Below, piece by piece: positions 32,068 to 44,178 of a DNA stretch of 64,000 bases. The notes under the pieces were generated by a model. That model was not told where the DNA came from. It did no database searches and saw only the letters and a program-made list of their open reading frames with translations. The first letter of the stretch is position 1; every line of letters starts with the position of its first letter. Both the position numbers and the translations under genes were made by a program. Source of the stretch: Whalleya microplaca (Eukaryota; Ascomycota; Sordariomycetes; Xylariales; Xylariaceae); the NCBI GenBank assembly GCA_022497155.1, contig MU385746.1, positions 186,001 to 250,000 on the forward strand. The letters are read 5' to 3'.

Positions 32068-35000
32068 ATTGGCGGGAGCAGCCTAGAGTGAGGTTTAGAT
32101 TGAACTCGAGGTCAGGGTTGAATGGCGATTGTTGGGTTGATGGCGCTGAAGACTGGGACAGGAGTAGAATGCGGTGGAAGGCAGCAGATAGGCAGGTCAG
32201 GTACTGCTTAGTGTGTAGAGAGAAGGCCTAAGGTATCGCAGCCGAAGTCGGTGACACTCGAGATGGCTCTTTTGCTGACGGAATGTGAGAGTTGGAGAAA
32301 GGAGAGAAGGCAAAGGCTCCGGACGGAAGTTGATTTGCCTGATATGTCTGATTTGTCGAGGCGTCGGTGGACAACAGACAACAGACAACAGTTGTACAGG
32401 TATCGCCCAAGGGAAGTCCGGACTATGGCAGTATGTATGGGAAAAGTGGAGGGGAGGCTGCGAGATAGAAGGGCCAAGTACGAGAGAAGGGTACGAGAGG
32501 TACGAAAGAGTGTAAGACGTGTGAGGGGCGCCAAGACGACGAGGGAGTGCAGGTGGGAATGGGAAAACGAGAGAGGTACGGAGTAGATGACCCGTGCTTC
32601 CCAAGCCGCTACATACACGTATGTATAACTATAAGTCCACGTATAAAGTCTTTACTAACTAACGGCGAAGGAGAGAGTGTGAGGTTATGTAATATGTAAT
32701 ATGTAAGTGTGAATGTGAAAGCAGCTGTGGGTGAAAGAGGGGCCGCCTCTGCGCCTCTAGGTAGAAGGATGATTGACTAGGTACCTAATAAAGGTTCCAG
32801 TTCTCGTTGGTCGGAGCATGTACCTATGAACATGTACATGTATCGTCAATAGTCGCAGTGCAGCGTATGTAGGTATGAAGTGAATACTTTCAGTGAATAC
32901 TTTCAGTGAATACTTTGTATGTATGTAGAAAAGGAAAGGTGAGACCGGGATACGGAGTAGGAGTTATTTGCGTGGTGGGATGTGGAAGCGAAGGGAAGGG
33001 CCGGCGGTGGCATGCGATTATTGTCAGGTGTTTCGGGTTGGGTTGCTTGGGTTGGATAGTGGGAAGGGAAGGCTACAAATCAGGGCGCGTAGGAAGTGAT
33101 TACTGTTGCGCCGGGCCCATGCGGGCGGGCAGCCAGGCCAGGGTTTGTACCTAGGGACAGTGGTGCAGGATGATGTGTGCAGGGCCCAGATGCCCCAGAA
33201 GGGCGGTGTCACCAGTCTGGTCTAACGACGATTGACGATAAGTATGTACCAGTACTTACTAGATGCCTCATATGTATGTGTGCAAGTATGTAAGCTGTAC
33301 CTATGTAAACTGTACATAGGGATCTCTCGGATGACCCACATTCATCCATATACCTGGGCAGGTATTCCGTATCTGCCTATTTAACATCAATCCCGTTACG
33401 GACTTCAATTGATCTTATTACATGTGCTGCATACGATACAATTGTAGATACAGACATAACCTACCTTATCAAGTGAATCTGCTGGGTACTTAAGATATCA
33501 AAATTTAAGGTTCACTTGTTCCCTCTGTTACATCTACATTGTCTAGCCAGACAGTGCTGAGTCAAAACGCGCGTCGTCCACTCTGCCGGGTGAATCACGA
33601 CCATCTGACTTGTTAGAGAACCATAGGTATCAACGGCTCGAGATGCAGTTCTTGTCCGCCTGCTGCCCCCGGCGGTCGGATGTACAGCCAAGATACTATG
33701 TTCTCACTCGTCATTCATCATGATACACATTAAACAATGGTGTTGCAGGTGCTCTTATGATAAGCCGCCAGCAGAGCAGCCTGGAGTCACCACCTTGACC
33801 AGCTTTTGGCAATACCGCACCATGCCAGTAAAGACGTCTGATTATTCGCGAAAATTGACGGTGCCGTGCTGCTGCTGCTGCAGGGACCCAGTGCCATCAG
33901 GCGGAGTGTTTGCGTTCCCGTCCTGCCCGCGATTGATTGTTCAGCATAACACGAAAGCCATCTGGATCGACTGTAGGTCATGACGATGACCACTATGAAT
34001 AGGTAGCAATAGCCTATCTAGACAGCATATCGATCGTTGCTTGGCAAAGTATTCATATACGAGAGGTGAATCCCGATGGCTCGATCTCTTTTGTATGCTA
34101 ACGTTGGTATTGATGAGCCAACAGGAGCTGGTTCAGTAAATGAAGCCTAGCCTTCAGAGACAGCATTTACACAGCATATGCTTAGCCACAGTCTCTCAGG
34201 TAAGCACTAATTGCACCTATGCCTATGGTCGGATACTTGAGCTGGTCTTTGCATGTACTTTCTCAGTTGTACAGACATGATTGCGTCACTCACCTCACTT
34301 CACCAGCTCATTCTCGCATCATAGTCTCAGTGTAGCATAGGACCCTTAGGCTGAAGTGCCGCACTTTACTTCATCTCAGACAGGTTGCGTGTGTATCAAA
34401 GACCTTTCATGATAACTACCATCTCATTCTTAGTAATCTACATTCTCACATTGCTGTCCATGTAGCAGGATCCGTTAGGCCAAGACCATTTGCTAGCTCT
34501 GCAGATGAATTTGAACTCACTCATATCAGCCCTTGAGCCACTGCAGGCCCTCATGGTTTTATATCTCAAAGTGGCTTTCATGGATCCTCGCGTCTCCTGG
34601 AGCCTATATTTCAAAACGCGTTGGTGCATGTGAAGATGATCCTGGAATGTTCGTATATCCTGCTTTGTCTAGGCTGTCCTAGATGCCTCGTGTCTGGGAA
34701 CCGGACCTCACTTCTGCTAGAGAGTGAGCTAGATGGTTTTTCTCCTGAGAAAAGTACTTTCTACCACATAACCATGTGCAGTGGTATATTTCAGTTCAGG
34801 TCAGTCAAATGAGCCCTGCTCCAATACAAGCAATTGCTTTTTAGCCTAATCATCTGAGCTTGACAGTACCTTATATAGGAGTGTGTCGAATTCCCGTTCA
34901 TAAAGGTATGAGGCACCAGTCCGTGGGTTAAAGCTGAAGATATAAGAAGAGCTGCCACATTACTTTAGCTTAATGTGTTCACCAGAAGGTCCAAGAGAAT

Positions 35001-36410
35001 CTAAACGCATTTAAAAGTAGAATAAAATTGTTGAATTAGGTCGCTTCTGTATCTCTTTTGTATCATACAGTCTTGCTAGTTGTGTTTTTTCTATACCTAG
35101 CTAGGTCAACTGCATTCATTGCTTTCACCAAAAGAAAGACAGATATTACTAGCGAACAATTCCATCGCGTTCTTTGCCTACTATCTTATGTGCCTCCTCA
35201 CTGACTTCACTCATCCATTCTGCTTTATTCTGTTTTTTTCCTGGGGTGAACGTTTTAAGGGTTCCGTGTCCTGTTCATAGTCATTTGTGACTTGAAACCA
35301 TTAGCTACCCTCTTGTGCTCCAGCCTTAACCGTAAGGAAGTCCACCAGACAGTGAACTATAAAAGCTGGGGGATGCTGTGAGAGTCTAGTGTCTTCTATA
35401 TTCCCAAGCGGTATTCATTCATCTTATATACCATAAACGCTTTCTATATTAAGCCAATGCCAATAACAGCTTCAACTGTTCATCTGTTAAGAGCAGCAGA
35501 GTGGTGCCGTTGCAACACCTTAGGTTCTGACAGAAAAAAAAGGAATTTCTAAAAATCAATGGAATTTCTTGTTGACTAAATACCTAACTCGGTACATGCG
35601 TCAGTAAAAACCCTATTCGGTAGATTTCCTTGTCAATATGAATGGCCACCCAGGCTTGCTCTCGCGAACACGAATAGCTCTGTTGATATGGTTTATCAAA
35701 AGAACCTATATCGTTCTCACGTTCTATCTTAGTATCAGCGTTTACGGTTTACCTACTGCTAGTAAAACTTCTCTTGAAGCTTGGGCGGCTTATCGCAACC
35801 GCCGGTACCTGTGGTTCATTGGTGCGCAAAATCACCTAAGCTTTCCTCTATTCTAAACTTTGGCGTTTGCCACCATCATGGAAATGCCAACGACACCATA
35901 TCCCTCCACAGCCGGGCCTTTTAAAGGACCTTATGGCCTTAGAACTTCTCAGTCTTGGGAACATGAGCTCTCGGGATATAACTTCTACGATTTAACGAAC
36001 CATATGGTCTACTGGGCTCTAGTAACATTCAGGTAATCATACAAATGTTTCCGCATTTTCATAGGTATAAGCTGGCTCTAGTTAGATAGGGGAGTCTACA
36101 ACTTAATGATATATTAGTGCTAAGGTCCCGTAATGTAGGCTTAAACTCGTCCATGTGATTAAGGATTTGACGATTTACCAATGCTAACACTAGTTCAACT
36201 CCCATCGGACTTCACATTATCAGCAGAGGATAGAATGTGGAGATCTGAACAGCGGGGGTACTTGAAAGTCGGCGTGTCCCAGGTTCTAGATAAAATATCG
36301 ATAAATCCAACTCAGCAGAGCAAGCAAAAAGTCGAGCGATAGTGTATAATCTCGAAAACTGTCGGCGTAAATACGGACATACGTTATACTTTCCGACGTT
36401 ACCCTATGCC
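32068..36410. other. Gene-poor region of 4.3 kb between divergent genes
   Basis: The first 550 bp (to about 32620) is purine-rich on + (pyrimidine-rich on the gene strand) and gives overlapping ORFs on both strands; it is best read as leader and promoter of the gene to the left. The rest is AT-rich with scattered TAGGTA/ACCTA motifs. Small ORFs at 33720-33983 and 35638-35856 (+) have no recognisable features. Confidence 0.4.
32881..32916. repeat. 13-bp tandem repeat TGAATACTTTCAG, nearly three copies
   Basis: Two complete copies and a third cut after TGAATACTTT, in non-coding DNA. Confidence 0.88.
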
Positions 36411-37172
36411 ATGAGTAACAATGACCGTTTTAGTGCTGATGCAGGGGTCTGGGATAGCAATCCTTTTGTACACATCATGAGCGATAAGGCATGGGAGGCG
36501 ATACTGAAGTTTGCACCAATATTCGATACCCCTCGGAAGCCGAATGTACTCGAAGTCGGTTGTGGCACAGGTCTTCTCAGTCTGCAGGTTGCGCCAAAGG
36601 CCGGCCAACTCGTGGTGATTGACGCGGCCGAGGGAATGATAAATGCTCTCAACCTGAAGCTTCAGAAGGCAGACGCGCCAAGGAATATTGTGCCCATCCA
36701 TGTCCTCCTGGAGGACCCGGAAGATTGCTGCCTGCCGCCGGCTGACCCGGCCCTTCCGGAGGGGCCTAGGCTTAAGTTCGACCTGATTGTCTCACACCTT
36801 GTGCTACATCATATCCTGGATCTCGAGGGCATGCTGAAGACCATGCTCGGATGCCTCGTAACAGGAGGCACAGTGGCGCTCACTGATTTTGAGGATTTCG
36901 GGCCAGAGGCGCGAAGGTTCCACCCGGAGTCTAAGATGGCTGGTGTCGAAAGACACGGCATTAATCGCGTTTGGATGGCGAGCCTGATGCAGAGTGTAGG
37001 ATTTGTGAACGTGAACGTCGAAGTCGGTTGGACAGCTCGAAAAACGGTAGAAAAGTATCCTGGGGAGTTTGACAAGGTGGATGTCACGAATCGAGATCGA
37101 GGAACGTCGATTGAGATCCCTTTTGTTATCTGTATAGGACAGAGACCTGGCATTGATAGTAATAGCGCATAG
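36411..37172 (+). CDS. Class I SAM-dependent methyltransferase
   Basis: A single exon of 253 codons from ATG 36411 (MSNNDRFSADAGVWD); an upstream in-frame ATG at 36342 would add 23 residues that do not look like part of the fold. Motif I VLEVGCGTGLLS (residues 46-57) binds SAM; VVIDAAEGMI is the acidic motif II region; DLIVSHLVLHHILD and LLxxLVTGGTVALTDFE fit motifs III-IV of the UbiE/Methyltransf_11 type. Substrate unknown; related fungal enzymes often act on small molecules. It faces the SDR gene tail-to-tail, 276 bp apart, and lies near an amidoligase, which suggests a small metabolic group. Confidence 0.85.
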   Translation: MSNNDRFSADAGVWDSNPFVHIMSDKAWEAILKFAPIFDTPRKPNVLEVGCGTGLLSLQVAPKAGQLVVIDAAEGMINALNLKLQKADAPRNIVPIHVLLEDPEDCCLPPADPALPEGPRLKFDLIVSHLVLHHILDLEGMLKTMLGCLVTGGTVALTDFEDFGPEARRFHPESKMAGVERHGINRVWMASLMQSVGFVNVNVEVGWTARKTVEKYPGEFDKVDVTNRDRGTSIEIPFVICIGQRPGIDSNSA

Positions 37173-37448
37173 GGAGAGCCGAGGTGCTCTTGTATTGTAG
37201 AACAGTTATAACTCGATATTTACTGAATAGTTCACCGTCCTTACTGACCAACTTATTAGAACTAAGCCAACTCAACGTTGGGGTAACGCAAAAAGACGAG
37301 TTTGTGTCACGGCAAGACTGGCTTCAGCTATAGCAAATAGGAATCCTAAGCACGCGATCATATCCCCGCCCCCTTTAAATCGCCTAAACAATCAACGTTA
37401 CACTACATTCATATTCAAGCCTATATAATCAACTAGGTTGATACAATT

Positions 37449-38385
37449 CTACCAAGGCAATATGCGTCCGTCAACATTCATCATACCATTTTTCTCAATA
37501 TCTGCGTCTCTATTTCCCAGCACAATATCGACGAGAACATTGGCTGGCTGCTTCGGATCCCTTGCGCCATCCTTGATACGAGTCTCGCGACCCCCCTCTC
37601 CGGTTAAGTTGGAAACACAATAGCCTGGGTCGAATGCAAGCACCTTGCACTTCCATGAGGCATAGCTGTAACGATGGCAAGCAGCTAACATGTCGAGGGC
37701 CGCCTTGCTCACTACAGCATTTAGAGTCAGTACCTTCTCTTGCAGAGTATACTCCAATTAAAGTATTGTTTCATAACCAGGGGAGAAAAAAAGAGGCAAT
37801 AGGCAATGATGAATGCTACTTACTGCGGTATGGAATGGCGGGGACGTGGTAGAACTCGGAGTTCGGGTCTAGCCGTAGCGTCACGGAGCCGAGCTCAGAC
37901 GAGACATATATGACATACGGGTTGGCCGCCTTCTTGAGTAGCGGCTCCAGCGTCTCCGTCAGTATCATTGGTCCGAAAGCGTTGGTCTCGAAGGTCCGAC
38001 GGAGAGCCGTCAGTGTGTCAAGCTGCTCATAGACGACTATGCCCGCATTGTTTATGAGCACGTCTAACTTGCCGAACTGCGCCTCGATTTGCTCCTTAGC
38101 AGCCTGAATTGATTTCTGATCGGTGACATCGATCTGGATCACAGAGATGGTGCCCTGTAAGTCATTCTGCGTTGACTGTATATCGCTCAAGGCCTTTTGG
38201 CCCTTCTCTATCGATCGGCTGCCAAGTAGGATGTGAAAATTGGCCGACACCTTTGATAGGGTAACAACAGTCTCATAGCCGATTCCGATGTTTGCGCCTG
38301 GGTTAAAGTTAATAGTCTTATCGCAGTATCTCTGACTGTTGGTCGACATACCAGTGACGAGGATGACCGTCTTATTGGACGCCAT
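37449..38385 (-). CDS. Short-chain dehydrogenase/reductase (carbonyl-reductase-like)
   Basis: NAD(P)H-dependent oxidoreductase; substrate unknown. Three exons: 38385-38352, 38297-37824, 37711-37449; 256 residues. The nucleotide-binding motif TGANIGIG is split by intron 1 (54 nt, GTATGT...CCAG, stop-free, length divisible by three), so an unspliced reading would place 18 extra residues inside the glycine motif. Other SDR marks: LLGSRS, IDVTDQKS, NNAG, catalytic Ser in YVSSELG, and the YxxxK pair as YRMSK across intron 2. The first ATG is preceded by an in-frame GTG only, so MASNKTVILVTG is the start. Likely cytosolic. The family is very large and the neighbours give the only hint of a role. 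Confidence 0.9.
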
Positions 38386-39882
38386 GGCCACTCAAGATTT
38401 TTATGTTTTCTGTTCAGACAGCAAGAAGAACTAGATCGCCTAGGTTATATCGTCCCGTTTATGAAGTACTAACTCGGAAAGCGGCTATTGCAAACTTCAA
38501 GTTTAAGATATACCACGTTATATAAGGCTAGATGTCTCGAGGTTGCTAAGGAGATAAGTGAAAACGAAGTGCTTAAGTCCATTAATTGCGACGTTGTACT
38601 ATTATCCGGCAGAAATACTAGGTAAGCACCGTGTTCATTAGGTCAGCTAAGCTAAGTATTCAGGAAAGAAGCATCATGGGCGTCTCGTTAGTACCTACAT
38701 CCGTATGAAAATTATGCTACGGGAAACTTTAAAATCCGAGTCCGGACCAAGCAGATTCTGCGGCTGCAGCGGTCACGAAAGGACAAGCCGGGATCTGCTG
38801 TGCCGGGCCACTCTGGTGCATACTTCCCAAGGAATATGACCGAGATCCTTGGCATTATACTTTAGAATGACTTCGGGTTAAGTCCGTTGATGACGTAAGG
38901 AATATCACCTTGCAGGGCCTTCCTTTGATAACGCCCCATAGCGATACCACACATTACCTAGAGGGATGTCCTGTGTAGGTTTAAATCAAGATGATCACGA
39001 ATCCACTAAAACTCTATAGTAAAGGCTTCAATTAAGTAATGTCCTTTGTCGTTTATACCGTTATATACAGCCTTTTAAGAGCATGCATCAGTATTTAGAT
39101 ACCTGAATTATTCTTAGCCTCGGACTCACTTCATCTTAAGTATAGAAGAGCTAAAGTACCTCATAGCTAAACCGCTGTAAGTAGTTGTCAGAAGTACATA
39201 ATATGATACTATTGGTGACTTATAACTAGTTACAGTAATAACACATTGATCTATTAAAATTTTTTTTTTCTTTTTGAAAAAGGAGGGCGGGGGCAGAGGG
39301 AGAGTAGTGAAGAGAGGAAAGGGAAAGAAACTGAGAGATAGAGAGACTGGGTATCTCAAAGAAGTATTGCGACTTCCCAAGTCATTCAATGGACTTGAAT
39401 AGTCACAACTATAACATATCTGGCCTGTAAATGATGATGTGGTTTCGTGACTGCAAGAGATAGACAGCTACCAGTCACATGTTAGAATATATCATCCAAG
39501 AACTTCAGCTACCTAATCATATTTCCCTTCCAGGCGCCTTCCATCTCCTTTGATTACTCAGGCTTGACCGTAATTCTAGTTCGTTGTTTGATGAATCATC
39601 CGAGTCTTGTCTACGAACATCTTCTCGTTCGACTATCTGACACGGTTCGAAACTATGTCCTGTTAATGGTTATGGTTGATACTGTGATTCGTATAGATGT
39701 AGTACAGATAGAAGAACATGATTTATAAATACAGCTCGCGCTGTCAAGGATATTCTTTTCCATAGTCTCGATTGTCAAAGTCAATACAAATATTACCTTT
39801 TGCTGAATCTACCCCTATATCACTACATTCAGAACAGCTGTTTTCGGAACTCTTTTCATTGGCCTGCTTTATCCAGAGCAAC
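38386..39882. promoter_or_regulatory. Divergent upstream region of the SDR and amidoligase genes
   Basis: About 1.5 kb, AT-rich, with a T9-run followed by purine-rich sequence at about 39262-39350. It separates two divergently transcribed genes and may control both. No known site recognised. The in-frame ATG at 39772 upstream of the amidoligase is a weaker start candidate. Confidence 0.4.
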
Positions 39883-40905
39883 ATGTCAACCACAATTGAT
39901 ATGAAGTTCCGTGTTGGACTTGGGTTCATCAGTTATTCCGAGCTCGCTGGCATTGACTTGACATTGGAACACACGCGTGGGCTCTTGCAACGTCTAGGAG
40001 TTGATATTGATAGCCAGCAGCCCCAGCATGGAGTCCATGACAAATGGACACTTGGCAATGATCCTAGCATCAAGGCCCCTAAGAACTATGGTAAGCTCCC
40101 ATATTCGAATTCCCATTCAATGAATTATAACTGACATAACTTAGTCGGGATGGAGTTGATGAGTCCTGTCCTTCCTTTCGGAGAAAGAGACCCAGAGTTG
40201 AAGGTCATTCACGCCTTGGAAGCACTGGGACAGTGTGGCGCAACGGTAAACCAGACCTGCTCAACGCGCGTGCATATATCCTTTGCCGACAACGAGGAAA
40301 TACCCATGGAACGAGCCGAAATGATATCGATTGCTGCATGGTATTTCGAGAGGTCCGTTGAGAGTCTCCTGCCAGACCATTGCTGGGACTACCTAGAGCG
40401 CAAAAGCAACCGCAGTAACATAAATCTATATGAGCTGAATGCAGTCGAGGCGTGGAAAGCAATCCGGATGTGTAACGATATTCGCAGCCTGGCTCGGTTA
40501 ATGTGCCCAGTCGAGAACGGCCACGGCGAGGATGGGGATCACATAGACCCAAAGTACCGGGTGAACCTCAAGGGACTTGATTTCAAAACGATCGAGTTTC
40601 GCTATCTTCCAGGGTGTCGAGCAAGTTGGGAGGTCCAAGACTGGATCAACTTTGTGGGCTGGTTTGTCAGGGCATCTCTGAGTGTGGATCGGGAAGCGTT
40701 GAATAACGATGCGATCCCCTACTTTAACCTACGGCTACCACCTTCTGATGCGAGTGACTTCAAGAGGTTCATAGGGACGCATGCCGTACAAGGAGGCATT
40801 CACGACTTCTGGTGGCGTTTGGAAATGTACAAACGAGATTGGCAGGAGAATTCACCTAACGAAGCTGTCTCGTCCCCTGGTCGCAGGATATTCGTACCCT
40901 TTTAG
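39883..40905 (+). CDS. Amidoligase-family protein (COOH-NH2 ligase fold), diverged
   Basis: Two exons (39883-40090 and 40145-40905) around a 54-nt intron with GTAAGC donor; 322 residues. Family marks of the fungal/bacterial amidoligase superfamily: KWTLGNDPSI (usual W..xxD.S), YVGMELMSPVLPF (usual ELxSP), then a helical segment and QTCSTRVHIS (usual tCGxHVHi), plus a C-terminal KTIEFRYLPG. These enzymes are thought to make amide bonds between carboxylates and amines using ATP. The first strand, normally FGxExE, reads KFRVGLGF here and lacks the expected acidic residues, and the HVH motif has R for the first His, so catalysis may be altered or lost. No signal peptide. Adjacent methyltransferase, SDR and glutaminyl cyclase hint at a modified-metabolite or peptide pathway. 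ATG 39883 is chosen because upstream codons are not protein-like. Confidence 0.78.
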
Positions 40906-41348
40906 CGTTAGTACTAAGGTAGTTTTGAGTTTCTATTGACAAAGCTCAATAGATTGTTGGTTTTATGAACTAAAAGGAGGCTGATCAGCTACTATGAAGT
41001 GATACCATTAGTTCGCTATTGACGTGAAGAGTAAACTGTATACATAGCCTGATAGGTATATAGGTATACTAGATACGTTTAACTACATGTAGCTAGATCC
41101 CTGTCTATAAATATGTACCTACCCCACATATTACAAGGAACTAGGCCGCACTAATTTAATAAATTGAACTACAGGGGCTCTGTAGACACGTCTACCTATC
41201 AAACCATCATACCAGTCTTACATATGGATATGACAACTTGTCCATACTGGTGACTGAGTAAGGCCAATTCCTGGATTTTGCTAAAAATTTGCCCATCCGA
41301 CATCCTGATGCCGAACTGCTGCATTCAGATGCCCTGTCGTAAACCTCA
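40906..41348. other. Intergenic, promoter of the glutaminyl cyclase gene
   Basis: 443 bp of AT-rich DNA between two genes read in the same direction; TAGGTATA repeats near 41060 are common in this genome. Nothing else seen. Confidence 0.45.
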
Positions 41349-42570
41349 ATGGGTCATCTGACGGCATTTCGGCAATGGGCTCACACCGGGTCCCTGGTCT
41401 TGCTCGTCCTGGCTCTCTCGGTCCGCGTATTCGCATATGAGGAACTGTCCGACGATGCGCTCCGGAACATACCCGGCGGCGCCGACGACCTGGACATCAA
41501 GACGGGCTCGCTTCTGTCGCCGCTGCTGATACCCCGGGTACCTGGCACACCGGGCTCAATTGCCGCGCAGCACCACTTCGTGGACTTCTTTTCGCAACAG
41601 CTGCCGAAATGGCGGGTCGAGTGGCATAACTCGACGGCGAAGACGCCGGCGACGGGGAACACGGAGATTCCCTTCAAGAACCTCTTTTTCACGCGCGATC
41701 CGCCATGGGCGCAGGCTGGCGACGTCGGTCGACTGACCCTAGTCGCCCATTATGATAGCCTGTATCGCCCGGAGGGGTTCATCGGGGCTACGGATAGTGC
41801 CGCACCTTGCGCCATGCTGATGCATGTTGCGCATAGCATCGATGAGGCTCTGACGAAGAAATGGGAGGCTATGGAAGCGTCAGGCGATGCTGGCATGGGA
41901 CTAGAGGAGGAGAAAGGTGTCCAGATCCTATTGCTCGATGGGGAGGAAGCGTGGGTGTCCTGGACTGCTACGGATTCTCTCTACGGTTCAAGGTACGCTT
42001 CATTCATTTGACTCAAGCTGAACTGGATGTGGGCTTACAGATTACAGGGCACTGGCTGAGAGTTGGGAATCTGAAATGCACCCAGCGCTCTCAACGTACC
42101 GAACCCCCCTTAACTCTATCAGTCTTTTTCTACTTCTGGACCTCCTCGGGACAGCAGATCCCCACATCCCGTCCTATTTCCTCCCAACGCATTGGGCGTA
42201 CCAGGGGATGGCCAAGATAGAAGAGAGGATGCGGAAGCTCGGCTTGTTGAAGTCGACTCCCAGGAACCCCTTTCTGCCCGATTCCGGGAAGCAGGCAAGC
42301 CAGTTCAGTCGAGGGTTCGTCCAGGACGACCACGTGCCGTTCATGGCGCGAGGAGTGGACGTACTTCACATCATACCTACCCCGTTTCCAACTGTGTGGC
42401 ACACCATGGACGATGACGGTGAACATCTAGATCCAGCCACGGTCGACGATTGGGCTAAAATTGTGACGGCTTTTGCCGCAGAATGGATGGAGTTAGATCA
42501 GTACATGAACCTACCACCGCCACCGTCGAAGGAGAAGCGAGAGCAGATTCGAAGCAGGACGGAGTTATGA
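41349..42570 (+). CDS. Glutaminyl-peptide cyclotransferase (M28-like zinc enzyme)
   Basis: Converts N-terminal Gln/Glu of peptides into pyroglutamate in the secretory route. Two exons (41349-41992, 42048-42570) around a 55-nt intron; 388 residues. An N-terminal hydrophobic stretch (SLVLLVLALSVRVFA) is a signal peptide or signal anchor. Zinc site residues match human QC: Asp149 in GATDSAAPCA, Glu200 in LLLDGEEAW and His333 in FPTVWHTMDDDGEHLD; catalytic Glu199 and the LLDLLG Asp are also kept, so the enzyme should be active. VAHYDS is the usual HYD motif. Length fits fungal QCs. It lies downstream of the amidoligase gene in the same direction, and only 469 bp before SWP1. Confidence 0.93.
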
Positions 42571-43039
42571 TGTTCAATCCATCTATGTGTACATATCAGA
42601 CTGACTTGTTATGTGAGGATACATCCCTAGAGGTGTTGCCTGGTATTAAACTCCGGCGACTTGAAGTGTATATAAAATGGATATCTGACATGTACTTGGA
42701 AACACTGTATTGGCCTAACAGAGACAAGACCGCAATCAGGTCTTCTCGGTGTATGTGTACGATAGGATTATGTAAATCTAAGCTATGGGCGATTGATACT
42801 GTAGATAGTAGGTATCCCGTGTTGTACTGTACAGTATGCGATTCACGGTGTTTAGTAAGATTTTTACACTGTCAGAGCTAGAGCATTGAACCACGTCAGC
42901 CACAACGACAAGCGACGGAAAAAGTGGAACAGGAGTTCTGTTCAATTGAAGCTCGAGCAGCTTGGAGCTTCCGAGACTCAGCGAAGGAACCCTCGGTGCA
43001 GCACATCTCGATATTCCTACTACAGCACACCCGCCCACC
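42571..43039. other. Short intergenic gap, QC 3' end and SWP1 promoter
   Basis: 469 bp; the last 100 bp before the SWP1 ATG is GC-richer (CCGCCCACCATG gives a strong Kozak context). No other signal. Confidence 0.45.
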
Positions 43040-44178
43040 ATGCGATTCCTACGCTCATTTGCGCCCTCTCTATTGCTGCTGGCTGCCGGTGCAGCCCAGG
43101 CAGCTTCGTCTTGGGGTTTCGACGATGCGACACTCTCTGTAACGGCGAAGAAGTCGACGAGTGGCAGTGTCAAGGAAAAGTACTATACACTATACCAACA
43201 CTGTAAATAGCTTCAATTGCTGACAGCTGTGCCTACAGACTCAGCGAGAAGGCGCCCCTCTCCAAGCCCGTGGCCTTTGGCGGCTCCGACACCCTCAAGA
43301 TCATCCTGACGGCCCAGGAGAACGGCAAGGGCAAGCGTCCTCACCAGGCCTTCCTCGTCCTCCAGGAGCCGGACTCTGGCCTCGAGGCCCCCTTCCCTTT
43401 CACCGTGAAGGAGAACGGGAAGGCGACTGTCGATATTGTGCGTCAGATGAGAGATCACGATCACCTAAATATTTCATATTTCACCTACATGTTCCAAGCT
43501 CGAAAGGAGCGAACACCAGACAGATGAACAGATGAATTACTAACTACCTATCCCTACGTCTAGAAACACAGTGACCTCCCCGTCCAGCTCGCCATCGCCT
43601 CCTCGCCTCTCAAGGCGTCCCTAGTGCTCGCCTCGTTCGGCTCCTCCGAGGGCTACAACAAGCCCGTCTTCGACCTCGAGGTCAAGCGAGACCCCGCCGC
43701 GGCGCCCATCGTCTACGAGAAGCCGCTGCGCTACGGCAAGCGCGAGGAGATCCACCACATCTTCCGCGCGGACGCCAAGAGCCCGCCCAAGGTCATCTCG
43801 CTGTTCTTCGTGCTGGCCGTGCTGGGCACCATCCCCGCGCTCTTCATCGGCGTACGTTTGTTACACTCCGCTTACACTCCTATCTCGGGTCCTACATATA
43901 CGAGTGAAATGATAGCTAACGTGGTATTGCATATATAGTGGTTCGTCCTCGGCGCCAACGTCTCGCACCTCCCGAAGGCGCTGGCCGACGCGCCCGTCGC
44001 GCACGGCGTCTTCTTCGGCTCCATCGTCGCCATGGAGGGCGTCTTCTACATGTACTACCTCAGCTGGAACCTGTTCCAGACCCTGCCGGTCATCGGCCTC
44101 GTCGGCGTCGCCACCTTCCTGAGCGGCACCAAGGCCCTCGGCGAGGTGCAGAGCCGGCGTCTCGCCGGCGAGAGATGA
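43040..44178 (+). CDS. SWP1: Oligosaccharyltransferase subunit Swp1 (ribophorin II/delta)
   Basis: ER membrane subunit of the complex that transfers the N-glycan to Asn. Four exons: 43040-43179, 43239-43437, 43564-43851, 43939-44178; introns 59, 126 and 87 nt; 288 residues, the size of yeast Swp1. Signal peptide MRFLRSFAPSLLLLAAGAAQA, then a luminal beta-rich domain (FGGSDTLKIILTAQENGKGKRPHQAFLVL; DLPVQLAIASS; VFDLEVKRD), a YGKREEIHHIFR segment, and C-terminal membrane helices (KVISLFFVLAVLGTIPALFIG, HGVFFGSIVAMEGVFYMYYL, TLPVIGLVGVATFLSGTKAL). The last codons are basic (RRLAGER). Every intron matches consensus and restores frame. Partner of Ost5, which is encoded 15 kb to the left. Confidence 0.93.

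Noticed and set aside
32197..32618. Several overlapping ORFs on both strands upstream of the 31-32 kb gene
   Set aside because: Caused by a pyrimidine-rich leader; Ser/Leu/Pro-rich translations without features.
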